Source: Zymobacter sp047495495 (lineage in GTDB: Bacteria; Pseudomonadota; Gammaproteobacteria; Pseudomonadales; Halomonadaceae). Taken from it: a stretch of 64,000 bases of DNA. The notes below the pieces were generated by a model. That model had not been told where the DNA came from. It was given only the letters and a program-made list of their open reading frames with translations, and did not search any database. Positions 28,203-37,779 of the stretch are shown piece after piece. The stretch is taken from contig NZ_CP179930.1 of the NCBI RefSeq assembly GCF_047495495.1, positions 806,001-870,000 on the forward strand, read 5' to 3'. A program made the position numbers and the translations under genes. How positions within the stretch are numbered: the first letter of the stretch is position 1; each line of letters opens with the position of its first letter.

Positions 28203-29825
28203 CTACAGCAGTAACAGCAGTAGACCCACCGCGCCGGCCGTCAGAGTGCTCCAGTGCTGCTCGGCCACCCAGTCGCTCAAGAAGGGCTGCCACGCCAGTG
28301 CCGTGGCCAACAGCAGTAGCCCGATGCGCAGGCGGCGGTAGCGGCGCGGCTGATGGCGTGACTGACGCAGCTGCTGTGACTGTGCCACTGCCAGTTGCTG
28401 GCGGTGGCGCTGCCCGTGTGCGTAGGTACGCAAGGCCTGGTGTGCCAGCAGCGGCAGCTCGGGCAGTCGATCGGTCAGTTCGGGCGCATGGCGCTTGAGC
28501 GATTTCCACAGCCCGCGTGGCCCTGAGCGCTCGCGCATCCAGTTTTCGAGATAGGGCTTGGCGGTGTGCCACAGATCTAGCTCGGGGTAGAGCGTACGGC
28601 CTAACCCTTCGATGTTGATTAGCGTCTTCTGCAGCAGGATGAGCTGCGGTTGCACTTCCATATTGAAACGCTGTGCGGTCTGGAACAGCCCCATCAGCGC
28701 TTGCCCAAAAGAAATATCCTTCAGCGGTTTCTCGAAGATCGGCTCGCATACGGCGCGGATGGCCGATGCAAATTCGTTGGCACGAGTGCCTTCACCCACC
28801 CAGCCCGATTCGATGTGCAGGGCCGCGACTTCGTAATAGTCCTGGTGGAAGAACGCTAGAATATTGCGAGCCAGATAGTCCTGATCTTCACGCGTCAGGC
28901 TGCCGACGATGCCGCAGTCGATAGCAATATAGCGAGGGTCGGCCGGATCGCGCGCATCCACGAAGATATTGCCGGGATGCATGTCGGCGTGGAAGAAGTT
29001 ATCGCGGAAGACCTGGGTGAAGAAGATCTCGACGCCACGTTCGGCCAGCAGCCGCAGGTCGACGCCCTTGGCGCGCAGGGTCTCAATATCCGCCACCGGA
29101 ATGCCGTAGATGCGCTCCTGTACCATGACATTGCGACGCGTGAGCGGCCAGTAGAGCGTCGGAACGTACAGCAGGTGCGACTGGCTGAAGTTGCGGCGCA
29201 GCTGCGAGGTATTGGCCGCTTCCTTATGCAGATCCAGTTCGTCGAACAGCGACAGGCGGTAGTCTTCGACCACCTCGACCGGGCGCAGGCGTCGGAACTC
29301 GGGCACGCAGCGCAGCAGGCGTGCCACACGGGTCAGCAGCAGCATGTCACTGCGTAGCACCTTGTCGATGCCGGGGCGGATGATTTTGACCACGACATCA
29401 TCACCCTCAGGCAGTCGTGCCGCATGCACCTGAGCGATGGAAGCCGACGCCAGTGGTGACGCTTCAAAGTGCGAGAACAGACGGTCGATAGGGGCACCAA
29501 GGCTTTCTTCAACCACGCGACGCGCGACGTCGTTGGGAAACGGGGGAACCTGATCCTGTAGCTTCTTCAGTTCGGTCGCAAAATCGCTGGGCAGTAGGTC
29601 GCGGCGTGTCGACAGCATCTGACCGAACTTGACGTAGATTGGCCCGAGCGTTTCCAGCGCCACGCGCAGCCGTACGGCGCGGGGAAGATCGCGCTTCGGA
29701 AACAGCCAGAACGGCAGCACCAGCAGAAGCAGACGCATCCGTGTGGGCAGGCGGTGGCGGGGTAGTAGCAGGTCAAGGCGGTAGCGAGCAATGACCCAGA
29801 AAATCCGCAGCAGGCGCGTTAGCAT
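28203..29825 (-). CDS. ubiB: Ubiquinone synthesis ATPase/kinase-like UbiB
   Basis: Atypical kinase-fold (ADCK/ABC1) ATPase required for ubiquinone synthesis; inner membrane. 540 residues. 'YVKFGQMLSTR' is the KxGQ motif, 'SIAQVHAARL' the Ala-rich nucleotide loop, 'FFHADMHPGNIFV' the catalytic-loop equivalent, and 'AIDCGIVG' the DFG equivalent. Two hydrophobic C-terminal segments are present. Its ATG shares one base with the ubiJ stop. Confidence 0.96.
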   Translation of the reverse strand: MLTRLLRIFWVIARYRLDLLLPRHRLPTRMRLLLLVLPFWLFPKRDLPRAVRLRVALETLGPIYVKFGQMLSTRRDLLPSDFATELKKLQDQVPPFPNDVARRVVEESLGAPIDRLFSHFEASPLASASIAQVHAARLPEGDDVVVKIIRPGIDKVLRSDMLLLTRVARLLRCVPEFRRLRPVEVVEDYRLSLFDELDLHKEAANTSQLRRNFSQSHLLYVPTLYWPLTRRNVMVQERIYGIPVADIETLRAKGVDLRLLAERGVEIFFTQVFRDNFFHADMHPGNIFVDARDPADPRYIAIDCGIVGSLTREDQDYLARNILAFFHQDYYEVAALHIESGWVGEGTRANEFASAIRAVCEPIFEKPLKDISFGQALMGLFQTAQRFNMEVQPQLILLQKTLINIEGLGRTLYPELDLWHTAKPYLENWMRERSGPRGLWKSLKRHAPELTDRLPELPLLAHQALRTYAHGQRHRQQLAVAQSQQLRQSRHQPRRYRRLRIGLLLLATALAWQPFLSDWVAEQHWSTLTAGAVGLLLLLL

Positions 29826-30472
29826 CACGCGGGTGGCTCCTTGTTGTCGTCGAGGGAAGTGCAGCGGTGTTCGATATGGGCCAAGCGCCGTTCGTTGCGT
29901 TCCAACTGGCGCACAAGTTCATCCAACTGGTCACGGATGACGTGAAGCTGACGCTGGCCTACCACTACTCGCGCTTCTTCGGTCGCGTAATCGGCACTGT
30001 CGTTGCGCAGTTGTGTCCAAGTACTGCGATACAGCGCATGCTGGCGGCGCAGCTGACTCATCAGCGCGTGGGCGGGCAGTGTACCGATCAGTTGGGCCAG
30101 TGCGCCTTCCAGATCCGGGTTCAGACGGCGTAGCAGGGTGCCGAAGTGGCTCAGCCGTGCCGTATCGCCTTCCGCCCGTACGCTGCCTTGCAGAATGACG
30201 GTTTCGATATCGGCTCCGCCCAGCAGCGCACCGAGGGCCGCCGGTGTCAGCGTAAGGCGAACATCCGGTGAGGAGGCCGATGAGTCATCGGCAATACGCA
30301 GCCCGGTGTCAGTCGCCACCAGTACGATCTGGGTCGCTGGTGCGGTCAGCACGAGGCCCAGCGAACGTCCGGCCAGTGGAGCCAGACGCTGGGGCGTGGC
30401 TGGATCGCGCTGCAGCAGGGCGTTGAGCGCTCGCTCGGCACGCCTGAGCATAAAACGGGGTAGAAACATCAT
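29825..30472 (-). CDS. ubiJ: Ubiquinone synthesis accessory factor UbiJ
   Basis: SCP2-domain lipid-binding protein of the soluble Ubi metabolon; with UbiK it is thought to present lipid intermediates. 215 residues: SCP2-like beta/alpha region (about 15-115) and C-terminal coiled coil ('DQLDELVRQLERNERRLAHIE'). Gene order ubiE-ubiJ-ubiB is the standard one. Two adjacent ATGs could serve as start (30472, 30469). Confidence 0.92.
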   Translation of the reverse strand: MMFLPRFMLRRAERALNALLQRDPATPQRLAPLAGRSLGLVLTAPATQIVLVATDTGLRIADDSSASSPDVRLTLTPAALGALLGGADIETVILQGSVRAEGDTARLSHFGTLLRRLNPDLEGALAQLIGTLPAHALMSQLRRQHALYRSTWTQLRNDSADYATEEARVVVGQRQLHVIRDQLDELVRQLERNERRLAHIEHRCTSLDDNKEPPA

Positions 30473-30494
30473 GAGCCAGCTGTGCCTCGGCCGT

Positions 30495-31244
30495 TCAGAA
30501 CTTGATGCCTGTGTGCAGGGCGACGATACCGTTGGTCATGTTGGTGTACTCGACGCGGTCCAGTCCGGCCTGTTCCATCATGCCCTTGAGCGTTTCCTGA
30601 TCAGGGTGCATGCGGATCGACTCGGCCAGATAGCGGTAGGAATCGGCGTCCTGCGTGATTAGACGGCCGATACGCGGCAGGATCTGGAACGAGTACTGGT
30701 CGTAGATTTTCTCAAACAGAGGATTGGTCGGTTTTGAGAACTCCAGCACCAGCAGACGGCCACCCGGCTTGAGTACGCGTGCCATTGAGCGCAGGGCCTT
30801 GTCCTTGTCCGTGACGTTACGCAGGCCAAAGGCGATCGTGATGCGATCGAAGGTATTGTCGGGAAACGGCAGGCTTTCTGCGTTGGCCTGAACGTATTCC
30901 ACTTCATGACCGATGCCCATGTTCATCAGCTTGTCGCGTCCGACGTTCAGCATCGAAGCGTTGATATCAGCCAGCACCACGCGGCCGGTCGGGCCAACCT
31001 TTTTGGCGAACTTGGCAGTCAGGTCGCCCGTGCCGCCTGCAATGTCGAGGATCGTCTGACCGGGGCGAACCGCCGCTTTTTCGATGGTCAGCTTCTTCCA
31101 GATGCGGTGGATGCCCATCGACATCAGATCGTTCATCAGGTCATAGCGCTGTGCCACGGAGTGAAATACGTTGGCAACGCGGCTGGCCTTTTCCTCGACG
31201 GGTACGTTCTGAAATCCGAAGTGGGTCGTGCGCTTGTCGTCCAT
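30495..31244 (-). CDS. ubiE: Ubiquinone/menaquinone C-methyltransferase UbiE
   Basis: SAM-dependent methyltransferase acting on 2-polyprenyl-6-methoxy-benzoquinol (and demethylmenaquinol where present). 249 residues: 'FHSVAQRYDLMNDLMS', SAM motif I 'ILDIAGGTGDLTAKF', and 'ITIAFGLRNVTDK'. AAGGGAC precedes the ATG. It is the first gene of the ubiE-ubiJ-ubiB-hisE-tat run. Confidence 0.96.
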   Translation of the reverse strand: MDDKRTTHFGFQNVPVEEKASRVANVFHSVAQRYDLMNDLMSMGIHRIWKKLTIEKAAVRPGQTILDIAGGTGDLTAKFAKKVGPTGRVVLADINASMLNVGRDKLMNMGIGHEVEYVQANAESLPFPDNTFDRITIAFGLRNVTDKDKALRSMARVLKPGGRLLVLEFSKPTNPLFEKIYDQYSFQILPRIGRLITQDADSYRYLAESIRMHPDQETLKGMMEQAGLDRVEYTNMTNGIVALHTGIKF

Positions 31245-31511
31245 GATGTGTCCCTTGAGGCGTCTTATCGTGGCCTGCGTAATCCCAAAAGGGCAGGCCA
31301 GCCGGATGAATGTCGAATAAAGCGATGGATAGTTAGAGTTTAGCGTTGCAGGGCCGCAATGTCTGCCGACATGGCCTCTGATTATGATGAAGGCCTCGCG
31401 ATGGATGTCGCTCAGAGTGACGCTAGCCGCTGGCGAGCGGCCAAGATGCCTGAATGTGTCCGCTTATGGCAGCGCTAACTAGGGGAATATTGTTCGTTCG
31501 ACCGCCCCCGG

Positions 31512-31943
31512 TTAGAGGGCTTTGAAGGTAATGGCCGTTGGTTCGCGCGATGCACCGGCGGTTTCCAGCTGTGCCAGATAGCGGTTCCACCATGCGTCCT
31601 GTTCGCGTGCCATGCGATACAGGTATTCCCAAGTGAACAAGCCGCTGTCGTGGCCATCGTCGAAGTGCAGTTTGAGGCTGTAGCGTCCGACGGGGGTGAT
31701 GTCGTTGAGGCCGACCGTGCGTTTGCCCGTTTGCAGTATGGCCTGCTCGGGAGAGTGGCCCTGTACTTCGGCCGACGGCGAGTAGACCCGCAGCAGTTCG
31801 GCAGGCAGCCAATAATGGTCGCGCCCTTCGTCATCGATCTGTGCGGGGGGCGTGCCTTGGCTGTCCGCTGCTGCGTAGATCAGTTCAAGCATGCGTTGAT
31901 CGCGGTGATAGTGAACGTGGCAGGGAAGTGGCGTATCCGTCAT
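31512..31943 (-). CDS. DUF971 (BBOX N-terminal-like) protein
   Basis: 143 residues of the DUF971 family: 'LPAELLRVYSPSAEVQGH', 'VGLNDITPVGRYSLKLHFDDGHDSG', and 'FTWEYLYRM'. The family resembles the N-terminal zinc/Fe-S-binding domain of gamma-butyrobetaine hydroxylase; its bacterial role is unknown. It commonly follows hslVU in pseudomonads, as here. GAGG lies 9 bases before the ATG. Confidence 0.88.
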   Translation of the reverse strand: MTDTPLPCHVHYHRDQRMLELIYAAADSQGTPPAQIDDEGRDHYWLPAELLRVYSPSAEVQGHSPEQAILQTGKRTVGLNDITPVGRYSLKLHFDDGHDSGLFTWEYLYRMAREQDAWWNRYLAQLETAGASREPTAITFKAL

Positions 31944-32028
31944 GGGAGCGTACCTCGTGACTGCGGGGGCATTGGGTGATGCTGATGATATTGTCGGGAT
32001 TGTGAAAGTATGTCATGCAGATACGGCA

Positions 32029-32050
32029 ACGGGCACCCGAAGGTGCCCGT
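32029..32050 (-). terminator. Hairpin downstream of hslU
   Basis: ACGGGCACC-CGAA-GGTGCCCGT, a perfect 9-base stem with a CGAA tetraloop, between hslU and the DUF971 gene. The U-tract is weak, so partial read-through is likely. Confidence 0.55.
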
Positions 32051-32132
32051 GGAAGACCGGCTGGCGTAGTAGGATCATCACGGTGGTAAGTGACAGCCGT
32101 TTGTGCCAGCGGCCTGGAGGACGTGCGCTTGT

Positions 32133-33470
32133 TTACAGGATGTAGCGCGACAGATCCTCGTCGCGGGCCAGATCGCCCAGACGTTCATCGACGTATGCAC
32201 GGTCGATGACCTGCTTTTCAAGCTCGCCACCGGCGAACAGGGGTTCTTCCAGCAACCGTTCCATGACGGTGTGCAAACGACGTGCCCCGATGTTTTCGGT
32301 GCCTTCGTTGACCTGATACGCGATTTCGGCGATGCGTTTGATACCGTCGGCGGTGTACTCAATGTCGAGGCCGTCGGTTTTCAGCAGCGCCTGATACTGG
32401 CGCGTCAGAGCGGCAGATGGCTCGGTCAGGATGCGTTCGAAATCATCCGGTGTCAGCGCGCTCAGCTCGACGCGGATCGGCAGACGTCCCTGCAATTCCG
32501 GAATCAGGTCGGACGGCTTGGCCAAATGGAACGCACCAGAGGCGATGAAGAGGATGTGGTCCGTTTTCACCATGCCGTACTTGGTCGAGACCGTGCAGCC
32601 TTCGATCAGTGGCAGCAGGTCGCGTTGGACGCCTTCGCGGGAGACATCGCCACCGCCGGTGTTCTCGCCACGCTTGGTGACTTTGTCGATTTCGTCGATG
32701 AAGACGATACCGTTCTGTTCGACGGCCTCAATGGCGCGCTGCTTGATGTCGTCATCGCCGACCATGCGCTGCGCTTCTTCTTCGATCAGCAGTTTGCGTG
32801 CTTCGGCCACGGTCATGCGGCGCGATTCGCGTTTCTGCTTGCCAAGATTAGAGAACATGTTCTGCAGCTGGCTGGCCATTTCTTCCATGCCCGGCGGTGT
32901 CATGATCTCCATCGTGCCATTGACGTTCGGCGCGACGTCAATGTCGATTTCCTTGTCTTCCAGCTCGCCTTCACGCAGCTTCTTACGGAAGACCTGACGT
33001 GTAGAGCTGTCTTTACGGGCGGCGCTGTCGTATTCACCGCCGCGTGCCGGTGGCAGCAGGGCGTCAAGCAGGCGCTCTTCTGCTGCGTCTTCTGCCTTAT
33101 TGCGCACTTCCTGCTGGGCCTGTTCGCGCACCAGCTTCATCGACATCTCGACTAGATCGCGGATGATAGATTCCACATCGCGACCAACATAGCCCACTTC
33201 GGTGAACTTGGTGGCTTCGATCTTAAGGAACGGGGCGTTGGCGAGCTTGGCCAGACGACGTGCAATTTCGGTCTTGCCGACACCGGTTGGCCCGATCATC
33301 AGGATGTTTTTCGGCGTCACTTCGGCGCGGAAGCTGTCGTCCAGTTGCATGCGGCGCCAGCGGTTGCGCAGCGCAATGGCTACAGCACGCTTGGCTTCCT
33401 TCTGACCGACGATGTGCTGGTCAAGAGCATGAACGATCTCGCGCGGCGTCATCTGTGCTTTGACATTCAT
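32133..33470 (-). CDS. hslU: HslU, ATPase subunit of the HslVU protease
   Basis: AAA+ unfoldase that feeds substrates to HslV. 445 residues; Walker A 'GPTGVGKTEIARRLA', pore loop 'GYVGRD', a large inserted I-domain, Walker B 'GIVFIDEIDKV', and the C-terminal tail ends 'LSRYIL', the segment that docks into HslV. Its start shares one base with the hslV stop. Confidence 0.97.
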   Translation of the reverse strand: MNVKAQMTPREIVHALDQHIVGQKEAKRAVAIALRNRWRRMQLDDSFRAEVTPKNILMIGPTGVGKTEIARRLAKLANAPFLKIEATKFTEVGYVGRDVESIIRDLVEMSMKLVREQAQQEVRNKAEDAAEERLLDALLPPARGGEYDSAARKDSSTRQVFRKKLREGELEDKEIDIDVAPNVNGTMEIMTPPGMEEMASQLQNMFSNLGKQKRESRRMTVAEARKLLIEEEAQRMVGDDDIKQRAIEAVEQNGIVFIDEIDKVTKRGENTGGGDVSREGVQRDLLPLIEGCTVSTKYGMVKTDHILFIASGAFHLAKPSDLIPELQGRLPIRVELSALTPDDFERILTEPSAALTRQYQALLKTDGLDIEYTADGIKRIAEIAYQVNEGTENIGARRLHTVMERLLEEPLFAGGELEKQVIDRAYVDERLGDLARDEDLSRYIL

Positions 33471-33991
33471 CAGTCCAACACCTCGAGCTTGATGTTGTGG
33501 TTGGTATACACGCAGATATCTGCCGCGATATTCAGGCTTTTCTCGGTAATTTCCCGCGCGGTCAGTTCAGTGTTTTCGAGCATGGCGCGAGCCGCCGCAT
33601 AGGCGTACATACCGCCGGAGCCGATGGTGGCGATGCCGTGCTCGGGGTCCATGACGTCACCCGTACCGGTCACAATCAATGAGGCCGTATGGTCGGCCAC
33701 GACCAGCATCGCTTCCAGCTTGCGCAGGGCGCGGTCGCTGCGCCATTCCTTCGCCATTTCAACGGCGGCGCGGGTCAGGTGACCCTGTGTCTTCTCAAGC
33801 TGGGCTTCGAAGCGCTCGAACAGCGTAAAGGCATCGGCGGTACCGCCCGCAAAGCCTGCCAGTACCTGACCGCGGTAGAGGCGACGGATCTTGCAGACGT
33901 TGCCTTTCATTACGGTGTTGCCCATGGTGGCCTGGCCGTCGCCGGCGATGGCAACCTGATTTCCCCGACGCACGGATACAATCGTGGTCAT
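33470..33991 (-). CDS. hslV: HslV, proteasome-like peptidase subunit
   Basis: Self-compartmentalised threonine protease, 173 residues. After Met removal the N-terminal Thr ('TTIVSVRRG') is the nucleophile, and 'AGDGQATMGNTVMKGN' carries the Lys of the active site. It works with HslU in the cytoplasm on misfolded proteins; usually sigma-32 regulated, but no such promoter was identified. Confidence 0.97.
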   Translation of the reverse strand: MTTIVSVRRGNQVAIAGDGQATMGNTVMKGNVCKIRRLYRGQVLAGFAGGTADAFTLFERFEAQLEKTQGHLTRAAVEMAKEWRSDRALRKLEAMLVVADHTASLIVTGTGDVMDPEHGIATIGSGGMYAYAAARAMLENTELTAREITEKSLNIAADICVYTNHNIKLEVLD

Positions 33992-34256
33992 TGTGTTCTC
34001 TCGCTACTAGTGAGTGGTGGCCTGGTGTGTCGGATGAACTCGATAAATCACCAGCACATGACGTTGTAGGTGCGGGCTGCTCGCATGCAAATCAAGGGGG
34101 ATTTTTTCTAATCCCCGTCAATTTATGCTGAAAAGAAGTGTTTCTTTTAGAATCTGGCACGAATGTGTGCCTGTGGCGCAGTCTTGCCGACGATCGTGCA
34201 CTGCTATGCAAGAGCTCGGCACCACTGCTTGCTGCCGTGCATCGCAGGCTTGATCG

Positions 34257-35021
34257 CTAGTGCAGGTAGCGTTGTGCCAGTTGGCGTGCCTGTGCGCCAT
34301 AGACGCTGCCGAACAGCGCGGCATGCAGCAGGATACAAGGCAACTGGTGCAGGTCGATGAGGGTTTCCCACTGTGTGGGAAGCGGGGTGACGTGTTGATA
34401 GCCCGCCACGATATCGTCGAAATGGGCGACGCCAAACAGGGCCAGCGAGGCGATATCGGTGAGTGGGTGACCGCCATGCGCTGCAGGGTCGATCAGGACG
34501 CCGCCAGTGGGTGTCCACAGCAGATTGCCTGACCACAGGTCGCCGTGGATGCGAGCGGGGGGCAAGGTGTCGTCGAAATCGCCTGCGCGTAGCCGCTCGG
34601 CTAGCTGTTCGAATGGGGCCAATGATGCCAGCTGGCCGCGCGCATGGGCGATTCGAGCATAGGCTAGCAGTCGATGGTCGGCGAAGAACCGGCCCCATTG
34701 GTGCTCGTCAGCATAGGCCATCGGCAGCGGTTCTTCCGTGGGGCCGTAATAGCCGTGATCAAGCGGTGCCAGAGGGGGAGGCGCACCGAACCCTTTTGCA
34801 CCTGCGGCATGGGTGTGGGCCAGCGCTTCGCCGAAGCGATAGGCCATGTCGGCGTTGGGGCGGCCGCGTACCAGCGCTTCCAGCACCAGCGTCGACGCCG
34901 ATACGGATACCACTTTCACTACTTCGGCACCGTGGGCTTCGCGTAGCCATTCCAGACCGGCCGCTTCGGTTTCCAGAAAGCCTTTCGGTGCATCGGGTGC
35001 GCGCTTGGTATGCGTCTGCAT
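34257..35021 (-). CDS. Fructosamine-3-kinase family protein
   Basis: Protein-kinase-like fold of the fructosamine/ketosamine kinase family (YniA type), which can phosphorylate protein-bound ketosamines and so help reverse glycation. 254 residues: 'ETEAAGLEWLREA', catalytic loop 'RIHGDLWSGNLLW', metal site 'GVLIDPAAHGGHPLTD', and the C-terminal 'IDLHQLPCILLHAALFG'. The ATG at 35021 has AAGGAG upstream; the longer frame to 35093 does not. Confidence 0.9.
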   Translation of the reverse strand: MQTHTKRAPDAPKGFLETEAAGLEWLREAHGAEVVKVVSVSASTLVLEALVRGRPNADMAYRFGEALAHTHAAGAKGFGAPPPLAPLDHGYYGPTEEPLPMAYADEHQWGRFFADHRLLAYARIAHARGQLASLAPFEQLAERLRAGDFDDTLPPARIHGDLWSGNLLWTPTGGVLIDPAAHGGHPLTDIASLALFGVAHFDDIVAGYQHVTPLPTQWETLIDLHQLPCILLHAALFGSVYGAQARQLAQRYLH

Positions 35022-35129
35022 CGGCACTTCTCCTTGTCCGTTGAGCTGCTCTCGAAATGAAGACGGCCCGTGATCGACATGCAAGCAAAGCATGGCGGCA
35101 CGGGCCGTAGACGTACATCCGGTTCGACG

Positions 35130-35894
35130 TCAGCGTACTCGGATCACCATGGGGTCCAGATGCTGTACGCGGATCAGTCCCAGCGCGCGATCGCGTTCGG
35201 CCCCTTCAGGGAACGGACCAGACTGCACGCGGTAGGTGGTCTTGCCGTTCGCAAGCTGCACGGCCCGTACTTGTGTCGGCAGGCCCAGATCACGCAGACG
35301 TGCGGCCACGGTGTTGGCTCCTTCCTGCGAGCTGGTCGACAGCGACTGCAGAATGTAGCTGGCACCGCTGGTGCTGGCTGCTGCAGGGGCGCTGGTCGTC
35401 GCTGCTGCCGGCGCAGGGCGCGCAACGGCGGCGGGCTGTGCTTCTGATGGGCGCGCCTGCGTTGCCGTTGTTGCTACGGCTGGGCGAGACGGTGCTACTG
35501 TTGCCGCGGGAGCCTGTGTCGCGCGGGGCATAGGCGCCGACGAGGTCGGTGTAATCTCGGACGACGGCAGAATGGTATAGAAGTCGAAGCTTTGCGCTTC
35601 GTTCTTCTTCTGCTCCTGCGGTGCCTGAGCGGCCGACGTGGCGGGGCGCTGTGCCGTCGCTGCTGGCTTGCCCACGTTCCCGGCCGTGGGCGGCTGAACG
35701 GGGCTGACGAGCGGCGGTGTCGGGGGAGTTGGTGCAGAGCTTTCCTTTTTGCCGAAGACAAAGTAAGCAATGCCAAAGCCTACGGCAACGAGCAGCGCGC
35801 CTTTTGCCCACCCCGGCAAGCCACTAGAGCCTGTCGAAGCGGAACGCGGTGTCGTCTTCTTCCGTGAAGGTGTGCGGGAGGCTCCGCGGGCCAT
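35130..35894 (-). CDS. SPOR-domain protein (FtsN-like)
   Basis: 254 residues: short basic cytoplasmic head, one membrane helix (about 29-47, 'GWAKGALLVAVGFGIAYFVFG'), a long Pro/Ala/Thr-rich periplasmic linker, and a C-terminal SPOR domain (about 180-254) that binds septal peptidoglycan. Its place directly after argS (start adjacent to the argS stop, AGAGGAG ribosome site) is that of FtsN in pseudomonads. A divisome role is inferred; the essential FtsN helices are not certain. Confidence 0.82.
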   Translation of the reverse strand: MARGASRTPSRKKTTPRSASTGSSGLPGWAKGALLVAVGFGIAYFVFGKKESSAPTPPTPPLVSPVQPPTAGNVGKPAATAQRPATSAAQAPQEQKKNEAQSFDFYTILPSSEITPTSSAPMPRATQAPAATVAPSRPAVATTATQARPSEAQPAAVARPAPAAATTSAPAAASTSGASYILQSLSTSSQEGANTVAARLRDLGLPTQVRAVQLANGKTTYRVQSGPFPEGAERDRALGLIRVQHLDPMVIRVR

Positions 35895-37580
35895 TTACAT
35901 CTCCTCTGGGGCCGATACGCCCAGCAATTCGAGGCCGTTGCGCAGGGTCTGGCGAACAGCGATGCCCAGCGCCAGACGGGCGTTGCGCAGCGCATCGTCA
36001 TCGACCATGACGCGGACGGCGTTGTAGTAGGTATGGAACTCGCTGGCCAGATCCTGCAGATACTGTGCGATCTGGTGCGGCTCACGCTGTACGGCAGCAC
36101 GTTTGACCACTTCAGGATAGGCGGACAGGCGGTTGAAGAGGTGCTTTTCGCGCTCGTCTTCCAGCAGGGCCAGATTGTCGAGGGCCAGCGCCTGATCGAA
36201 TGCCTTGTCTTCGCTTTCGGCCTTGCGCAGTACGCTGCAAACACGCGCATGTGCGTACTGGATATAGTAGACCGGGTTGTCGCTGGACTGCGAACGGGCC
36301 AGGTCGATGTCGAAGGTCAGCTGTGAATCCACACGACGCACGGCGAGGAAGTAGCGGGTCGCATCGCAGCCCACTTCTTCGATCAGGTCGCGCAGGGTGA
36401 GGTAGCTGCCTGCACGTTTGGACAGTTTCACTTCCTGACCGCTACGCATCACGGTGACCATCTGGTGCAGCACGTATTCCGGCCAGCCTTGCGGGATACC
36501 CGTTTGCAGCGCCTGAAGGCCTGCGCGAACGCGGGTGACCGTCGAGTGGTGATCGGCCCCCTGTTCATTGACCACGGTGGTAAAGCCGCGGTTCCATTTG
36601 TCCTGATGATAGGCAACGTCAGGCAGGAAGTAGGTGTAGTGACCGTCCTGCTTGCGCATAACGCGGTCTTTGTCGTCGCCGAACTCGGTGGTGCGCAGCC
36701 ACAGTGCACCTTCGTTTTCGTAGACATAGCCGTTGTCCATCAGACGCTTGACGGTCTCTTCAACCTTGCCGTCCTGATAGAGCGAGGATTCAAGGAAATA
36801 GACATCGAAGCTGACGTTGAACGCCTTAAGGTCCAGATCCTGCTCATGGCGCAGGTAGGCGACGGCGAATTCGCGAATCGCCTCCATGTCGTCGGGATCG
36901 GCCTTCGCCGTGACCTTGCGGTCGTCCGCTTCGATGGTGGCACCGTCCAGATACGCTTTGGCCACGTCCTGAATGTACTCACCGCGATAGCCATCGTCCG
37001 GCCATTCCGCGTCGTCCGGTGTCAGTCCCTTGATGCGAGCGGCCACCGACAGGGTCAGGTTGGTGATCTGCGCGCCGGCATCGTTGTAGTAGAACTCACG
37101 GGTGACGTCGTGGCCTGTCGCTTCCAGCAGGCGACAGATGCTGTCGCCCACTGCGGCACCGCGGCCGTGGCCTACGTGCAGCGGCCCTGTCGGGTTGGCA
37201 GAGACGAACTCGACCTGCACCTTTTCACCCTTGCCGAAGTTATGGCGGCCGAACTGCTTGCCGCTGTCGAGGATCGTGCGTACGACGGTGGCTGCTGCGG
37301 CGCTATTGGCGAAGAAGTTGATGAAGCCCGGCCCGGCGATCTCGACCTTGCTGACGGCGTTGTCCTGCGGCAGTGCCGCAACCAGCTTCTCGGCCAGTGC
37401 GCGCGGCGGCATGCCTGCCGGCTTGGCCAGCATCATGGCAATGTTAGAAGCATAGTCGCCGTGGCTCTTGTCACGGGCGGCGTCCAGGCGGATGGCCGGG
37501 GCTGCATCTGCTGGGATGACACCATCGGCCTTGAGGGAATCAAGGGCGCGTTCGAGCAGGGAAACAAGGGTATCTTTCAT
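35895..37580 (-). CDS. argS: Arginyl-tRNA synthetase
   Basis: Class I synthetase that charges tRNA-Arg; needs the tRNA to activate arginine. From the ATG at 37580 it has 561 residues (frame open 57 bases further). HIGH-type motif 'SANPTGPLHVGHGRGAAVGD'; the KMSKS region is degenerate ('VKLSKRAGSYLTL'), and the C-terminal anticodon-binding domain is all-helical. It follows priA on the same strand. Confidence 0.96.
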   Translation of the reverse strand: MKDTLVSLLERALDSLKADGVIPADAAPAIRLDAARDKSHGDYASNIAMMLAKPAGMPPRALAEKLVAALPQDNAVSKVEIAGPGFINFFANSAAAATVVRTILDSGKQFGRHNFGKGEKVQVEFVSANPTGPLHVGHGRGAAVGDSICRLLEATGHDVTREFYYNDAGAQITNLTLSVAARIKGLTPDDAEWPDDGYRGEYIQDVAKAYLDGATIEADDRKVTAKADPDDMEAIREFAVAYLRHEQDLDLKAFNVSFDVYFLESSLYQDGKVEETVKRLMDNGYVYENEGALWLRTTEFGDDKDRVMRKQDGHYTYFLPDVAYHQDKWNRGFTTVVNEQGADHHSTVTRVRAGLQALQTGIPQGWPEYVLHQMVTVMRSGQEVKLSKRAGSYLTLRDLIEEVGCDATRYFLAVRRVDSQLTFDIDLARSQSSDNPVYYIQYAHARVCSVLRKAESEDKAFDQALALDNLALLEDEREKHLFNRLSAYPEVVKRAAVQREPHQIAQYLQDLASEFHTYYNAVRVMVDDDALRNARLALGIAVRQTLRNGLELLGVSAPEEM

Positions 37581-37779
37581 GAAGAAGCCGTATCGTCGGA
37601 AGGACCTGAAGGCCGATGCAGGCATGGCACGGTGCACCGGTTACGAAAATAGGGCACCGCCCATTCGCGGACGAACGGCGGTGCTGAATAGCGCCATTAT
37701 GTGGCAGCGGGCTACACGGCTCAAGTCGTGTGCGCGCCAAGCGGTGATTAAAAGTGACTGGCGGCATGCTTTGGCGGGG